Origin: Sphingobacterium detergens
GTDB lineage: Bacteria; Bacteroidota; Bacteroidia; Sphingobacteriales; Sphingobacteriaceae
NCBI RefSeq assembly: GCF_003610355.1
Contig: NZ_RAPY01000004.1
Span: 372,001 to 436,000 of the forward strand
Direction: 5' to 3'
DNA length: 64,000 bases
In this document: positions 52,613 to 63,098 of the stretch, piece by piece
How positions within the stretch are numbered: position 1 is the first letter of the stretch
How the letters are laid out: every line of letters begins with the position of its first letter
Made by a program: the position numbers and the translations under genes
Notes under the pieces: generated by a model
Databases searched by the model: none
What the model was told of the DNA's origin: nothing
Seen by the model: only the letters and a program-made list of their open reading frames with translations

Positions 52613-53242
52613 ATGGAAGTAAAAAAAGCCGAATTCGTGTGTAGCAACACGAGAGTTGACAAATTACCTGCGCCAAATTTGCCTGAGTACGCCTTTATAG
52701 GTCGTTCTAATGTAGGTAAATCTTCTTTGATCAATGCTATGACAAATAAGAAGGGCCTTGCCAAGACCTCTCAAAAACCTGGTAAGACTCAATTGATCAA
52801 TCATTTTATTATAGACGATACGTGGTATCTGGTCGATTTGCCCGGTTATGGATTCGCGAAAGCATCCAAAACGAGTCGCAATGAATGGGAGAAATTCATT
52901 CGTAGATACCTGACACATAGAGATAATCTACAATGTGTATTTGTCTTGGTGGACAGTCGTCTTGAACCGCAGAAGATCGATCTTGACTTCTGTTACTGGT
53001 TGGGTGAATGCGGCTTACCTTTTATGCTGGTCTTTACCAAAGCAGACAAACAATCGGCAGTGAAATCTGATGCAAATATCGCGAAATTTAAAAAGGAGCT
53101 TTTGCAATGGTTTGAGGAGGTGCCAACGATCTTTTTAACTTCGGCTGAAAAGAAATTAGGTCATGAGCCTATTTTGGAGACCATTGATGAGGTCAACCGC
53201 CGATTTGTAGGGCCAGAGCCGGAAGAAAGAATGCCGTTTTAA
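52613..53242 (+). CDS. ysxC: Ribosome biogenesis GTP-binding protein YsxC/EngB
   Basis: A 209-residue GTPase that helps assemble the large ribosomal subunit. FIGRSNVGKSSLINAMTN is the P-loop, DLPGYGFAKAS the G3 motif, and TKADKQS the G4 motif. The start ATG 52613 is set by the promoter, which runs through the upstream ATG. It is a single gene. Confidence 0.93.
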   Translation: MEVKKAEFVCSNTRVDKLPAPNLPEYAFIGRSNVGKSSLINAMTNKKGLAKTSQKPGKTQLINHFIIDDTWYLVDLPGYGFAKASKTSRNEWEKFIRRYLTHRDNLQCVFVLVDSRLEPQKIDLDFCYWLGECGLPFMLVFTKADKQSAVKSDANIAKFKKELLQWFEEVPTIFLTSAEKKLGHEPILETIDEVNRRFVGPEPEERMPF

Positions 53243-53345
53243 GTATTTCAAAAAAATAAATATTGGTTCAACACAATAGCTTCGTCAATCTGATCATTGT
53301 CGGGGATAGGATGACGAACGTTTTAAAGTCAAATAAGATCATCTC

Positions 53346-54200
53346 ATGAAGAAGTATCTTTCCTTAGTTTTATTTGCCCACAGTGTATTCGCATTGCCAT
53401 TTGCCCTTATTGGTTTCTTTCTGGCACTGCATACCACGGAATATGCTTTCTCTTGGAAGCTGTTACTATTAATGTTATTGTGCATGGTAACGGCGCGAAA
53501 TGCAGCGATGGCCTTCAATAGGTACTTGGATCGCGATATTGATGCGATCAATCCGAGAACTGCCATGCGGGATATTCCTGCAGGGAAGATTTCTGCCCAA
53601 AATGCGCTGATCTTTACCATCGTCAACTGCTTACTTTTTGTCACAGCGACTTATTTTATAAATTCCCTGTGCTTTATGTTGTCGCCGATTGCACTTTTTG
53701 TGGTGCTTTTTTATTCGTATACCAAACGTATCACGCCTTTATGCCATTTGGTATTAGGTGCAGGATTGGGTTTAGCGCCGATCGGAGCATATCTCGTTAT
53801 CACCGGGCAATTTGCAACTGTACCAGTCCTGTATGGCTTTGCTGTGCTGACCTGGGTAAGCGGTTTTGATATTATTTATGCCTTGCAGGATGAAGCTTTT
53901 GACCGCGCCAATAAGTTGAACTCTATTCCAGTCTGGCTGGGAACCAAAGGAGCGATGCGGGTATCCGAATGTTTACACGTGTTGTCTTTTATATTTGTTT
54001 TAATACCAGCGTTTTTAATGCCTGTCGGCTGGATTTATTATTTAGGTGTGGTTTTCTATGGTGGGTTGTTGATCTATCAACATACGCTGTTTTCATCGAC
54101 AAATTTAAGTCGGGTAAACCGCGATTTTATGACCACCAATGGTTACGCTTCCGTCATCTTTGCAGTCTTTTATCTTTTGGATATCTGGTTGATAAAATAA
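53346..54200 (+). CDS. mqnP: UbiA-family prenyltransferase, probably MqnP (menaquinone, futalosine route)
   Basis: A 284-residue membrane protein with about nine helices. AMAFNRYLDRDIDAINPRT is the first Asp-rich prenyl-diphosphate site, and YALQDEAFDRANKLNS the second. GLAPIGAYLVITG is typical of the bacterial UbiA/MqnP group. In Bacteroidota this subgroup prenylates the futalosine-route precursor; classical 4-hydroxybenzoate transfer is less likely here. A perfect palindrome terminator follows. Confidence 0.82.
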   Translation: MKKYLSLVLFAHSVFALPFALIGFFLALHTTEYAFSWKLLLLMLLCMVTARNAAMAFNRYLDRDIDAINPRTAMRDIPAGKISAQNALIFTIVNCLLFVTATYFINSLCFMLSPIALFVVLFYSYTKRITPLCHLVLGAGLGLAPIGAYLVITGQFATVPVLYGFAVLTWVSGFDIIYALQDEAFDRANKLNSIPVWLGTKGAMRVSECLHVLSFIFVLIPAFLMPVGWIYYLGVVFYGGLLIYQHTLFSSTNLSRVNRDFMTTNGYASVIFAVFYLLDIWLIK

Positions 54201-54212
54201 ACGTTTTAGCAT

Positions 54213-54256
54213 AAAATAAGAAAGGCTTTAGGAATTCCTAAAGCCTTTCTTATTTT
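54213..54256 (+). terminator. Terminator of mqnP, perfect 44-bp palindrome
   Basis: Arms of 22 bases meet at the centre (GGAATTCC) with A4 and T4 at the tips. Its right edge overlaps a TATTTTTG box (54251-54258), so it may also hold the start of the next promoter. Confidence 0.85.
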
Positions 54257-54271
54257 TGTGTCTAATCCAAT

Positions 54272-56018
<1,747 letters not shown>

Positions 56019-56022
56019 ATAT

Positions 56023-56065
56023 TTGAGGTATTGATTTTGTATAAATCAATACCTCAATTTTTTTT
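56023..56065. terminator. Terminator between PNGase F-like gene and lrp
   Basis: TTGAGGTATTGATTT (56023-56037) pairs with AAATCAATACCTCAA (56043-56057), followed by T8. It mainly ends the rightward gene. Confidence 0.85.
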
Positions 56066-56082
56066 AGATAGGCTCTGTTCAA

Positions 56083-56541
56083 TTAGAGGGGATAGGCGGT
56101 TTCACTTTTTGTCTCCGATAACACAAAATAAGTCTGTACTGTATTGACTTGCGGTAATACAGCAAGGCGATGTCTTAAGAAGATATGATAAGCATCCATG
56201 TCTTTGGTGGCAATACGCAACATGAAATCATAAGATCCCGCCATCTGATAGCATTCCATGACTTCAGGAAATTTAGCCACTTCTTTTTCAAATTCATTCA
56301 GTACTTCGAAGGTATGTGCTTTGAGGAATACCTGCGAAAACGAAATTAATCCGATACCGATCTTATGCCGATCCAAGATTGCCACAGTTTTCTTGATATA
56401 GCCTAATCTTTTTAATTTTTTTACCCTTTCATGTACTGCTGCAATTGATTTATTCAATTCGAAAGACAGTTCTTTATTACTTAATGAAGCATCTTGCTGT
56501 AATAAGCGCAGTAGTTTTAAATCAATTTCATCCAATTCCAT
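56083..56541 (-). CDS. Lrp/AsnC-family transcription regulator
   Basis: A 152-residue regulator with an N-terminal HTH (LLRLLQQDASLSNKELSFEL, AVHERVKKLKRLGYI) and a C-terminal RAM ligand-binding domain (about 70-150, VMECYQMAGSYDFMLRI). It is divergent from the cysteine-synthase-like gene, with 161 bases between them, so it probably responds to an amino acid and controls that neighbour. Confidence 0.92.
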   Translation of the reverse strand: MELDEIDLKLLRLLQQDASLSNKELSFELNKSIAAVHERVKKLKRLGYIKKTVAILDRHKIGIGLISFSQVFLKAHTFEVLNEFEKEVAKFPEVMECYQMAGSYDFMLRIATKDMDAYHIFLRHRLAVLPQVNTVQTYFVLSETKSETAYPL

Positions 56542-56702
56542 AATCTGAATATTTTCGGTGTTGTTGCAAAATTACAATGTTTGAATGAATAATTTATTGT
56601 TATTTATATGTTTTTATTTAATTTTTCTTGAAATTATAGTTATCTATTGAATAATATCTTGTTATTGGTCAATTTTGCAACAGAATAATCATTTATATAA
56701 AA

Positions 56703-57770
56703 ATGGCTGAACAAGAATTACTAAGTGCATGCTTATCACCGGCATTGGACAAAAGATTTAAGCATTTGTGGAGATTGGTTGGAAACACGCCAATGTTGGA
56801 ATTGCAGTATACCTACAAAGGTAAGCCAGGCCGGGTATTTGTAAAATGTGAGAATTACAATTTAACAGGTAGTATCAAAGACAGAATGGCTTTGTATATT
56901 TTGTATAAAGCATATATGAATTGCCAAATTAGACCAACAGATGTGGTTATCGAAGCTACAAGTGGAAATACTGGAATTGCCTTCTCAGCAATTGGTAAGG
57001 CTTTGGGGCATCAGGTGAAGATTATTATGCCGAATTGGTTGAGTAAAGAGCGAACCGATATTATTAGAAGTATGGGCGCCGATATTCAGTTGATCAGCAA
57101 AGAAGAAGGTGGTTTCTTGGGGAGTATTCGTTTGAGCGAAGAGCTTGCTGCTGCGGGTGGGGTTTTTCTGCCACGACAGTTCGAAAATCAATATAATGCG
57201 GAGGCACACGAAAAAACGACTGGTTACGAAATTGTCAAACAATTGGAAGAGCAGGGGCTAGTGGCAGATGCCTTTGTAGCAGGAGTGGGAACAGGCGGAA
57301 CGGTTATGGGGGTAGGACGTAGTTTACGGAAGGCGAATCCAAGTGTTCGTGTACATCCTTTGGAACCTGCGGAGAGTCCAACATTGACAACAGGACATAA
57401 AGTAGGTTCACATCGTATTCAAGGTATATCTGATGAATTTATACCGGCTATTGTTGATCTGGATGAATTGGACGAGGTCGTTTGTGCCAATGATGGCGAT
57501 TCGATCATTATGGCGCAGAAATTATCAAGGCAATTGGGACTTGCCGTTGGGATTTCTTCGGGCGCAAATGTTATTGGTGCCATTAAGTTACAGCAAGAGC
57601 TAGGGGATGATGCAGTCGTCGTTACGTTACTATGTGATGACAATAAAAAATATTTAAGCACAGATTTGGTTAAGGAAGAGCCTGTTAAACCGGGGTATCT
57701 ATCCAGTGATGTTGATTTTCTGGGCTTTCAACCAATATGTAGACTACCAAATCCTGTATTTGGAGCCTAA
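56703..57770 (+). CDS. Cysteine synthase family PLP enzyme
   Basis: A 355-residue fold-type II PLP enzyme. NYNLTGSIKDRMALYI carries the PLP lysine, EATSGNTGIAFSAIG the phosphate loop, and GVGTGGTVMGVGRSL is near the C-terminus of the core. GISSGANVIGAIK closes the fold. Relatives are O-acetylserine sulfhydrylase, cystathionine beta-synthase and related enzymes; a C-terminal tail (VDFLGFQPICRL) is unusual. The divergent Lrp regulator suggests amino-acid control. Exact reaction not settled. Confidence 0.83.
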   Translation: MAEQELLSACLSPALDKRFKHLWRLVGNTPMLELQYTYKGKPGRVFVKCENYNLTGSIKDRMALYILYKAYMNCQIRPTDVVIEATSGNTGIAFSAIGKALGHQVKIIMPNWLSKERTDIIRSMGADIQLISKEEGGFLGSIRLSEELAAAGGVFLPRQFENQYNAEAHEKTTGYEIVKQLEEQGLVADAFVAGVGTGGTVMGVGRSLRKANPSVRVHPLEPAESPTLTTGHKVGSHRIQGISDEFIPAIVDLDELDEVVCANDGDSIIMAQKLSRQLGLAVGISSGANVIGAIKLQQELGDDAVVVTLLCDDNKKYLSTDLVKEEPVKPGYLSSDVDFLGFQPICRLPNPVFGA

Positions 57771-57800
57771 TAAGATTTAGTTTCATATGTTTATAGTTAA

Positions 57801-57833
57801 CTCGGGGAGCGTCATACTCCTCGGGTTTTATTT
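57801..57833 (+). terminator. Terminator of cysteine-synthase-like gene
   Basis: CTCGGGGAG (57801-57809) pairs with CTCCTCGGG (57817-57825) using two wobbles, followed by TTTTATTT. Confidence 0.7.
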
Positions 57834-57893
57834 ACATCGGAACGATAAATAGGTCTCAAAGCAAATAAATTATGAAAAACACATTATACGCTG

Positions 57894-59573
57894 ATGAAAA
57901 CTAATTTTAAACTATTAACCCTTTTATTCCTGCTTATTCTTCCTCTCGCTATGTTTGCGCAGCAGGATAGCACGGCTAACACGGAAGGTATCGAATTTAC
58001 GGATGGTACAATCAGCCCGGATTCGCTATCATTCGAAGAGTCACCGGATACGGTGACAGCAAGTGTTGATTCCAGCAAAACGGTAGCTGCGACCGCTAAG
58101 GCGGGAGATTCTGCTGAAAACGGTAAAAAATCGCTTTGGAGTATTTTCATCGCGGGCTTGGTTGGGGGCTTTGCTGCCTTATTGATGCCATGTATATTTC
58201 CGATGCTCCCGTTGACGGTGAGCTTCTTCACCAAACAGTCTGGTAGTCGCGCCAGTGGTATCAGCAAGGCTTTATTATATGGTCTCTTTATTATCGTGAT
58301 CTATGTTGCTTTGGGGATGATTATTACCATAGCATTCGGTTCTGATGCACTCAACGCACTTTCAACCAATGGAATTTTTAATTTTATCTTCTTCTTACTG
58401 TTAGTGGTATTTGCTGCATCTTTTTTCGGTGCATTCGAAATAACTTTACCGAGTTCATTTGTCAATAAAATGGATGCCAAATCGGATAAAGGTGGGCTTA
58501 TTGGTCTATTTTTTATGGCATTTAGCTTATCGTTGGTATCGTTTTCCTGTACGGGTCCGATCATCGGAACCCTGTTGGTGGAAGCGGCTTCAAAAGGTGA
58601 ACGATTGGGCCCAGCCATTGGTATGTTAGGATTCTCTATCGCTTTGGCAATTCCTTTTGGGTTATTTGCGATGTTCCCATCGATGCTTAAATCTCTACCC
58701 AAGTCAGGCGGCTGGTTGAACAGTGTTAAAGTGGTACTTGGATTTTTGGAATTGGCGCTAGCTTTGAAATTCTTGTCAAATGTAGATTTGGCTTACCATT
58801 GGAATTGGTTAGACAGAGAGGTGTTTCTGTCGCTATGGATTGTCGTATTTGGTTTGATGGGGCTTTATCTGATAGGTAAGATTAAGTTTTCTCATGATAG
58901 TGATCTTAAATTTCTGTCCGTTCCAAGAACGATATTGGCTATTGTTGTTTTCTCTTTTGTTGTGTATATGATTCCGGGCTTATGGGGTGCACCTTTGAAG
59001 TCTATTTCAGCCTTTTTACCGCCATCGGCAACCCAAGATTTTGATTTATCTACCGGAGTTGGAAGTAGCTCCGCGGCGCATACGGATGGAAAAGTTAAAA
59101 AATATGCAGAAATATTCCATGGGCGTGGTACACCAAAAGGCTTTGATCCTTATTATGATTACGATCAGGCTCTAGCAACAGCAAAGGAACTCAATAAACC
59201 CGTTTTGATTGACTTCACTGGATGGAATTGTGTCAACTGCCGTAAAATGGAATCAAACGTATGGACTGATCCTGCGGTAGCCAAATTGTTGAAAGAAGAA
59301 TTTGTTATGGCAGAGTTATTTGTGGATGATAAAACTGAATTGCCTGCCAATGAGCAATTTGTTTCCAAGTATAGTAATAAAAAAATAAAAACTATCGGAA
59401 ATAAAAACAGCGATTTTCAAGCTTCATCATTCAATAGTAATTCGCAACCACTATATGTAATCGTCGACCCAAATGGTCAGATATTGGTTCCTCAAAGTGG
59501 CGCAAATTACAATGTTGAACAATACAAGGCATTTCTACAGAGTGGTGTAGATGCTTTTAAAAAGAAAAACTAA
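57894..59573 (+). CDS. dsbD: DsbD-like thiol:disulfide interchange protein
   Basis: A 559-residue membrane protein. Residues 1-22 are a signal peptide, followed by a short Ser/Asp-rich periplasmic linker in place of the usual alpha domain. The central CcdA-type domain has cysteines at about 100 (LLMPCIFPMLPLT) and 218 (SFSCTGPIIG). The C-terminal thioredoxin domain has CVNC at about 446-449 (GWNCVNCRKMESN). It passes electrons from cytoplasmic thioredoxin to the periplasm. A ten-codon ORF (57872-57904) overlaps its start. Confidence 0.88.
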   Translation: MKTNFKLLTLLFLLILPLAMFAQQDSTANTEGIEFTDGTISPDSLSFEESPDTVTASVDSSKTVAATAKAGDSAENGKKSLWSIFIAGLVGGFAALLMPCIFPMLPLTVSFFTKQSGSRASGISKALLYGLFIIVIYVALGMIITIAFGSDALNALSTNGIFNFIFFLLLVVFAASFFGAFEITLPSSFVNKMDAKSDKGGLIGLFFMAFSLSLVSFSCTGPIIGTLLVEAASKGERLGPAIGMLGFSIALAIPFGLFAMFPSMLKSLPKSGGWLNSVKVVLGFLELALALKFLSNVDLAYHWNWLDREVFLSLWIVVFGLMGLYLIGKIKFSHDSDLKFLSVPRTILAIVVFSFVVYMIPGLWGAPLKSISAFLPPSATQDFDLSTGVGSSSAAHTDGKVKKYAEIFHGRGTPKGFDPYYDYDQALATAKELNKPVLIDFTGWNCVNCRKMESNVWTDPAVAKLLKEEFVMAELFVDDKTELPANEQFVSKYSNKKIKTIGNKNSDFQASSFNSNSQPLYVIVDPNGQILVPQSGANYNVEQYKAFLQSGVDAFKKKN

Positions 59574-59594
59574 CCATCGTCATATTCTAATTTT

Positions 59595-59628
59595 ATCCTC
59601 CTTGCTGTTTGCAAGGGGGATTTTTTTG
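59595..59628 (+). terminator. Terminator of dsbD
   Basis: ATCCTCCTTGC (59595-59605) pairs with GCAAGGGGGAT (59611-59621, one wobble), followed by T7. Confidence 0.8.
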
Positions 59629-59697
59629 TTTTTTGATCATGCTTTCTTTGGAATAGGAACTTTTTCCTATCATTTTTCATGACCTACGCGGGATTTC

Positions 59698-60000
59698 TTC
59701 GGATATTCATTGTGAGTTGTTCGGAATCTGTTCGGGACAGCTTCGAAACAGCGTCCGAACAGAGACTGGACTGGTTCGGGATTTCTTCGACAACTGTTCG
59801 ACTGGCCTTCGACTTCTTGTCGAAGAATAGTCGAAGGCCAGTCGAAGCGCTCCCGAAGCGTTGTCGAAGCACACTCGAACAACAGTCGAAGAAGTCCCGA
59901 ACAAATCTCGAAGCAGTCTCCCATCGGTTCTACAAAGCTGTCGAAGCAGTTCCGAAGGCCAGTCGAAGCGATCTCGAAACTCAGCTGAACAGTTGTCAAG
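59698..60000. repeat. 11-bp-periodic TTCGA/TCGAA array with central orientation flip
   Basis: CG dinucleotides within TTCGA, TTCGG or TCGAA cores fall on an exact 11-bp lattice from 59700 to 59975: 21 of 26 points are occupied, with five-base variable linkers. Left of about 59815 the units read TTCG(a/g)(c/g/a); to the right they read TCGAAG or CCGAAG. The centre is a stem (59801-59813 with 59830-59842). GTTCGGGATTTCTTCGAC (59774-59791) is nearly the reverse complement of 59885-59902. An 18-base copy recurs 121 bases apart (59832, 59953), exactly eleven periods. It lies between two convergent genes and looks noncoding. Confidence 0.85.
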
Positions 60001-60136
60001 GAATGGACAAACCCGATATTGCATAGCCGCCGCGGTGCAAAGTCGAATCGTTATCGGAGGTTTTCTGATTAACTTTGTATACCTGATCAAAGTTGAGATG
60101 AACCCCGCTGGCCGGATTTGTTCAATAGAACAAAAA

Positions 60137-60170
60137 GAGGCCCTGTCATTCTCTCAATCGACAGGGCCTC
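60137..60170 (-). terminator. Terminator of DUF5686 gene
   Basis: GAGGCCCTGTC (60137-60147) pairs exactly with GACAGGGCCTC (60160-60170). On the minus strand it is followed by T5. Confidence 0.85.
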
Positions 60171-60199
60171 AAAATTATAATATAAATTTACGGAAACTC

Positions 60200-62797
60200 T
60201 TAGAAATCAAATCTGACTCTGGCGCGGATCCCCCAAGCTGGAGCATCAACATGGTCAAGATAGTTCAGACGTTTGACGTAGTCTACACGCAAAATCTTAA
60301 AGATGTTGGATAAACCGATACTGGCCTCCATATAAGGTTCAGAACCGAATGTATATGAACTTTGAATTTGGTCTGCATTGCGTTGCCATGCAAACACTTT
60401 AGAACCATAATTTGGATCGTCTGGATCGTTTTCTTTGCGAAGACCACCATAAACACCTTTGAAACTAAAGACCTCCCGTAATTTAAGCTTTTTGATTAAT
60501 GGGATCTTATTCAATAGGAATCCGTTCATGTAATACTGCACATTGATGGAAGCGTTGTGGTCACTGACAAATTCCAGGAAGTTCATTAAGTTGTACGAGT
60601 TTAACTGGTACGCATAAGTCTGGTTTGCCCGGTGGATCGTTAGGAAAGGAAATGGAATCTCTTTTCCGGCAATGTAATTCCCTTCTGCTGTGACATCTGC
60701 AAAACCAAACTGGCTTAAATAAAAGCGTTTGAATGCACCGACGTTAAAACTATGGTAATTATATTCTCCCTTTGCTAGACCTTTTATTCCTGCAGTATAG
60801 TTGAATGTGAATATCGGGTATTGATTGAAAATCGGAGTACGGTAGATTTTACCTTGATAAAATTCTTCATGCGGTGCGTATCTGAAGTTGACCGATAATT
60901 CTGTTGTATTTAATTCGTTGAACAATTTGTTTTGTCCATTTTCATCCAACATCTGGTAGGTTAAGCTGCCTGCTGGAGATTGTTTGTTGATATTAAATCC
61001 AGCACCAATAGCCAGATGGTTCAAGAATTCTTTTTTATACTCCAATCCGTAGTTGGTTTCGTAGATATAACGGTCATTATCACCACGTTTAAAGGATAGT
61101 AAAAAGTTGTCTTCCTGAATAAACTCAAGCTTTTGTCCAGGGATCTTGGTATCTTTTTTATAAGACGCCCGGATGTAGTGCATAGGGAAGGAGTATACTG
61201 ATTTGTTATTGAAAGCATAGGTCCCACTAAAAAAGTACTTCCACTTTTGATCCTTGAAGCCATAGGCTGCATAGGTCTCGGCATAGAAGCGTTTGCTCAA
61301 TGCCTCTGTTGTACGACCACCTATGCGCAAGCGAAATCCTTCAACAGGGTTAAAGCTGTAGAATGTGTTCACTGGGCCAATTTCTACAGGTCCGGCTTGT
61401 TTATAACCTGAAAGAACCAAGGCAGCAATATCCATGAAGGTTCTGAACGAAGGGATTTTCTGTAGCGTGTCAATATTATGGTAAATATTCAATTCATTTT
61501 GCGCCAAAGCCAATGGGCGTTGTGTTTCAAATAACGATTTGGTTGCTTTCTTATTTTCGATATTGTAAGCAATAACCGTAGAAGGACCATCGTAAATACT
61601 ATCTGGTTGCTGAATACCGACTTTATAATTATTATAGTTGACCGTCCGGCTTCCTCGAATTCCCATTCCTTTTTCCGTTAGTGAAAAATCAATGCCTAAC
61701 GTGCTGGTTTTTAGGTAAAATCTACTCTTGCTATCTTTTTCAAATTTGAGCTGAACCTGAAGGTCGCGCACAAAATTTAGGTTGATATCATCGGCAACAG
61801 TCATATTAGCGCCCTGAACGGCATAATTACCATCCAACGTGACATACAGCTGTCCCTTAAATAACATGTCTGCTTTATTCCGGGGAACGAAGCTCAGCTC
61901 AACCAACCAAGGTTGAGAAGTTTTAATGGTATCAGTAATGAAAAATTTATAAAATGTCGGTGCAGAGTTTGCTATCGGACTCAAAAACTGATTTGTTACC
62001 AATGAGATGTTATTGTCATAGATATCAACTTGTTCGTAGAGTTTGTTAAAGTATGCTGCTAGACCATCATTATCGATAAATTTGGGATCAAACTGTGCCC
62101 GTTGATCACCGAGTATATACTGCTTGGTCTTACTTGGATCTTTACGGTAGTACACTTTGGACATTTTCTCTTCGATAAAAGCCGGTAACACATATTTATT
62201 TGCCGTTTTGGCCGAATCGTCTGTTTCAAAAAGAAATTGATAGTTTTTAAAGATTTTTTTGTTGACAAACTTCTCAGAAAGATTGCTTAATCCCAAAGAC
62301 ATCTTCTCGTATTGATCGAATTCGGCGTATTGCTGTCCCGATAGGCGATTTTTCTCTTTATTTTCGATAACCTTACGGATCAGGGCGACTGCGGGATTGT
62401 CTTTATTGCTATATTTTTTCTTCTGGGCTTTGACAACAACTTCCTCCAGCATATTGTCTTGTGCATCCATCAGAATTTCTTTTGACTGTACAGCATCATT
62501 GGTCACGAAAGCATCCTTATTATCATAACCGACATAACTTGCTCTGATTTTGACATAAGATGTCGGAAATACCAGTCTAAACTCTCCATTCGCGTTGGTC
62601 GACGTAGAAGTTCCCGCAGCAGCTGGCGCACCTACTACAGCCACAGTAGCATAGGCAATGGGTGTCTTTGTCTTTGCGTCTTTGACTGTACCTGTAACCG
62701 TTTTGGTTTGAGCAAAGGCTAGGGCCGCTGATAGCAGAAATGTTATCGAGAAAAAGAGTTTAGTTATGAAGGTTTTTGTGTTTATTTTAGCTTCCAT
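60200..62797 (-). CDS. DUF5686 outer-membrane protein with carboxypeptidase-like N-terminal domain
   Basis: An 865-residue exported protein. Residues 1-30 are a signal peptide ending ALAFAQ. About 31-125 is a carboxypeptidase-regulatory-like beta sandwich (VTGTVKDAKTKTPIAYATV). The rest is the DUF5686 part: LMDAQDNMLEEVVVKAQKKK, then many alternating beta strands ending in the aromatic FDF, typical for outer-membrane barrels. Function is unknown; it resembles, but lacks the plug of, TonB-dependent receptors. ATG 62797 is chosen for its signal peptide; an in-frame start at 62824 adds nine residues. Confidence 0.85.
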   Translation of the reverse strand: MEAKINTKTFITKLFFSITFLLSAALAFAQTKTVTGTVKDAKTKTPIAYATVAVVGAPAAAGTSTSTNANGEFRLVFPTSYVKIRASYVGYDNKDAFVTNDAVQSKEILMDAQDNMLEEVVVKAQKKKYSNKDNPAVALIRKVIENKEKNRLSGQQYAEFDQYEKMSLGLSNLSEKFVNKKIFKNYQFLFETDDSAKTANKYVLPAFIEEKMSKVYYRKDPSKTKQYILGDQRAQFDPKFIDNDGLAAYFNKLYEQVDIYDNNISLVTNQFLSPIANSAPTFYKFFITDTIKTSQPWLVELSFVPRNKADMLFKGQLYVTLDGNYAVQGANMTVADDINLNFVRDLQVQLKFEKDSKSRFYLKTSTLGIDFSLTEKGMGIRGSRTVNYNNYKVGIQQPDSIYDGPSTVIAYNIENKKATKSLFETQRPLALAQNELNIYHNIDTLQKIPSFRTFMDIAALVLSGYKQAGPVEIGPVNTFYSFNPVEGFRLRIGGRTTEALSKRFYAETYAAYGFKDQKWKYFFSGTYAFNNKSVYSFPMHYIRASYKKDTKIPGQKLEFIQEDNFLLSFKRGDNDRYIYETNYGLEYKKEFLNHLAIGAGFNINKQSPAGSLTYQMLDENGQNKLFNELNTTELSVNFRYAPHEEFYQGKIYRTPIFNQYPIFTFNYTAGIKGLAKGEYNYHSFNVGAFKRFYLSQFGFADVTAEGNYIAGKEIPFPFLTIHRANQTYAYQLNSYNLMNFLEFVSDHNASINVQYYMNGFLLNKIPLIKKLKLREVFSFKGVYGGLRKENDPDDPNYGSKVFAWQRNADQIQSSYTFGSEPYMEASIGLSNIFKILRVDYVKRLNYLDHVDAPAWGIRARVRFDF

Positions 62798-63098
62798 TAT
62801 ATTGCTATAATCTTGAAAATTCAAAATTGTTTTGTTGTTTTTACTTTATTTCTGACTTTATAAGTATTAAAATCAAAAAATCAGTGAACAAAGGAAGCAA
62901 AAAATTAAGAATATTTAAAATTTTATTGTAATGTAATAAAGGAAATGTGCTTATTTGTTTTTGGGTTTAAATGGTTGTTTTGCAGTTGTTTGTCTCAAAT
63001 TATTGATTTAGGTCAATAATTTATCATCCACATTTTGACTTCACGATGATTTTCCGATCAAATATTTGCTGACTTTTGTAACGATATAGTCAATTGCG
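62798..63098. other. Intergenic region upstream of DUF5686
   Basis: A 301-base AT-rich gap. It contains the inverted repeat AAATTATTGA / TCAATAATTT at 62997-63022, which includes a Crp/Fnr-like site. Nothing else was recognised. Confidence 0.5.
63003..63016. promoter_or_regulatory. Possible Crp/Fnr-type operator
   Basis: TTGATTTAGGTCAA matches the TTGAT-N4-ATCAA site at nine of ten positions and lies inside a longer palindrome. It is about 206 bases upstream of the DUF5686 start, far for direct control. Confidence 0.3.

Noticed and set aside
59698..60000. CRISPR array.
   Set aside because: The period is 11 bp with 5-bp linkers and the cores flip orientation, unlike 23-47 bp repeats with similar-size spacers, and no cas genes are near.
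59670..60313. Open reading frames on both strands across the 11-bp array, some over 100 codons.
   Set aside because: They exist in several frames at once and arise from an 11-bp repeat that lacks stop codons; the protein repeat has an 11-residue period equal to three DNA periods. No RBS, signal or domain is seen.
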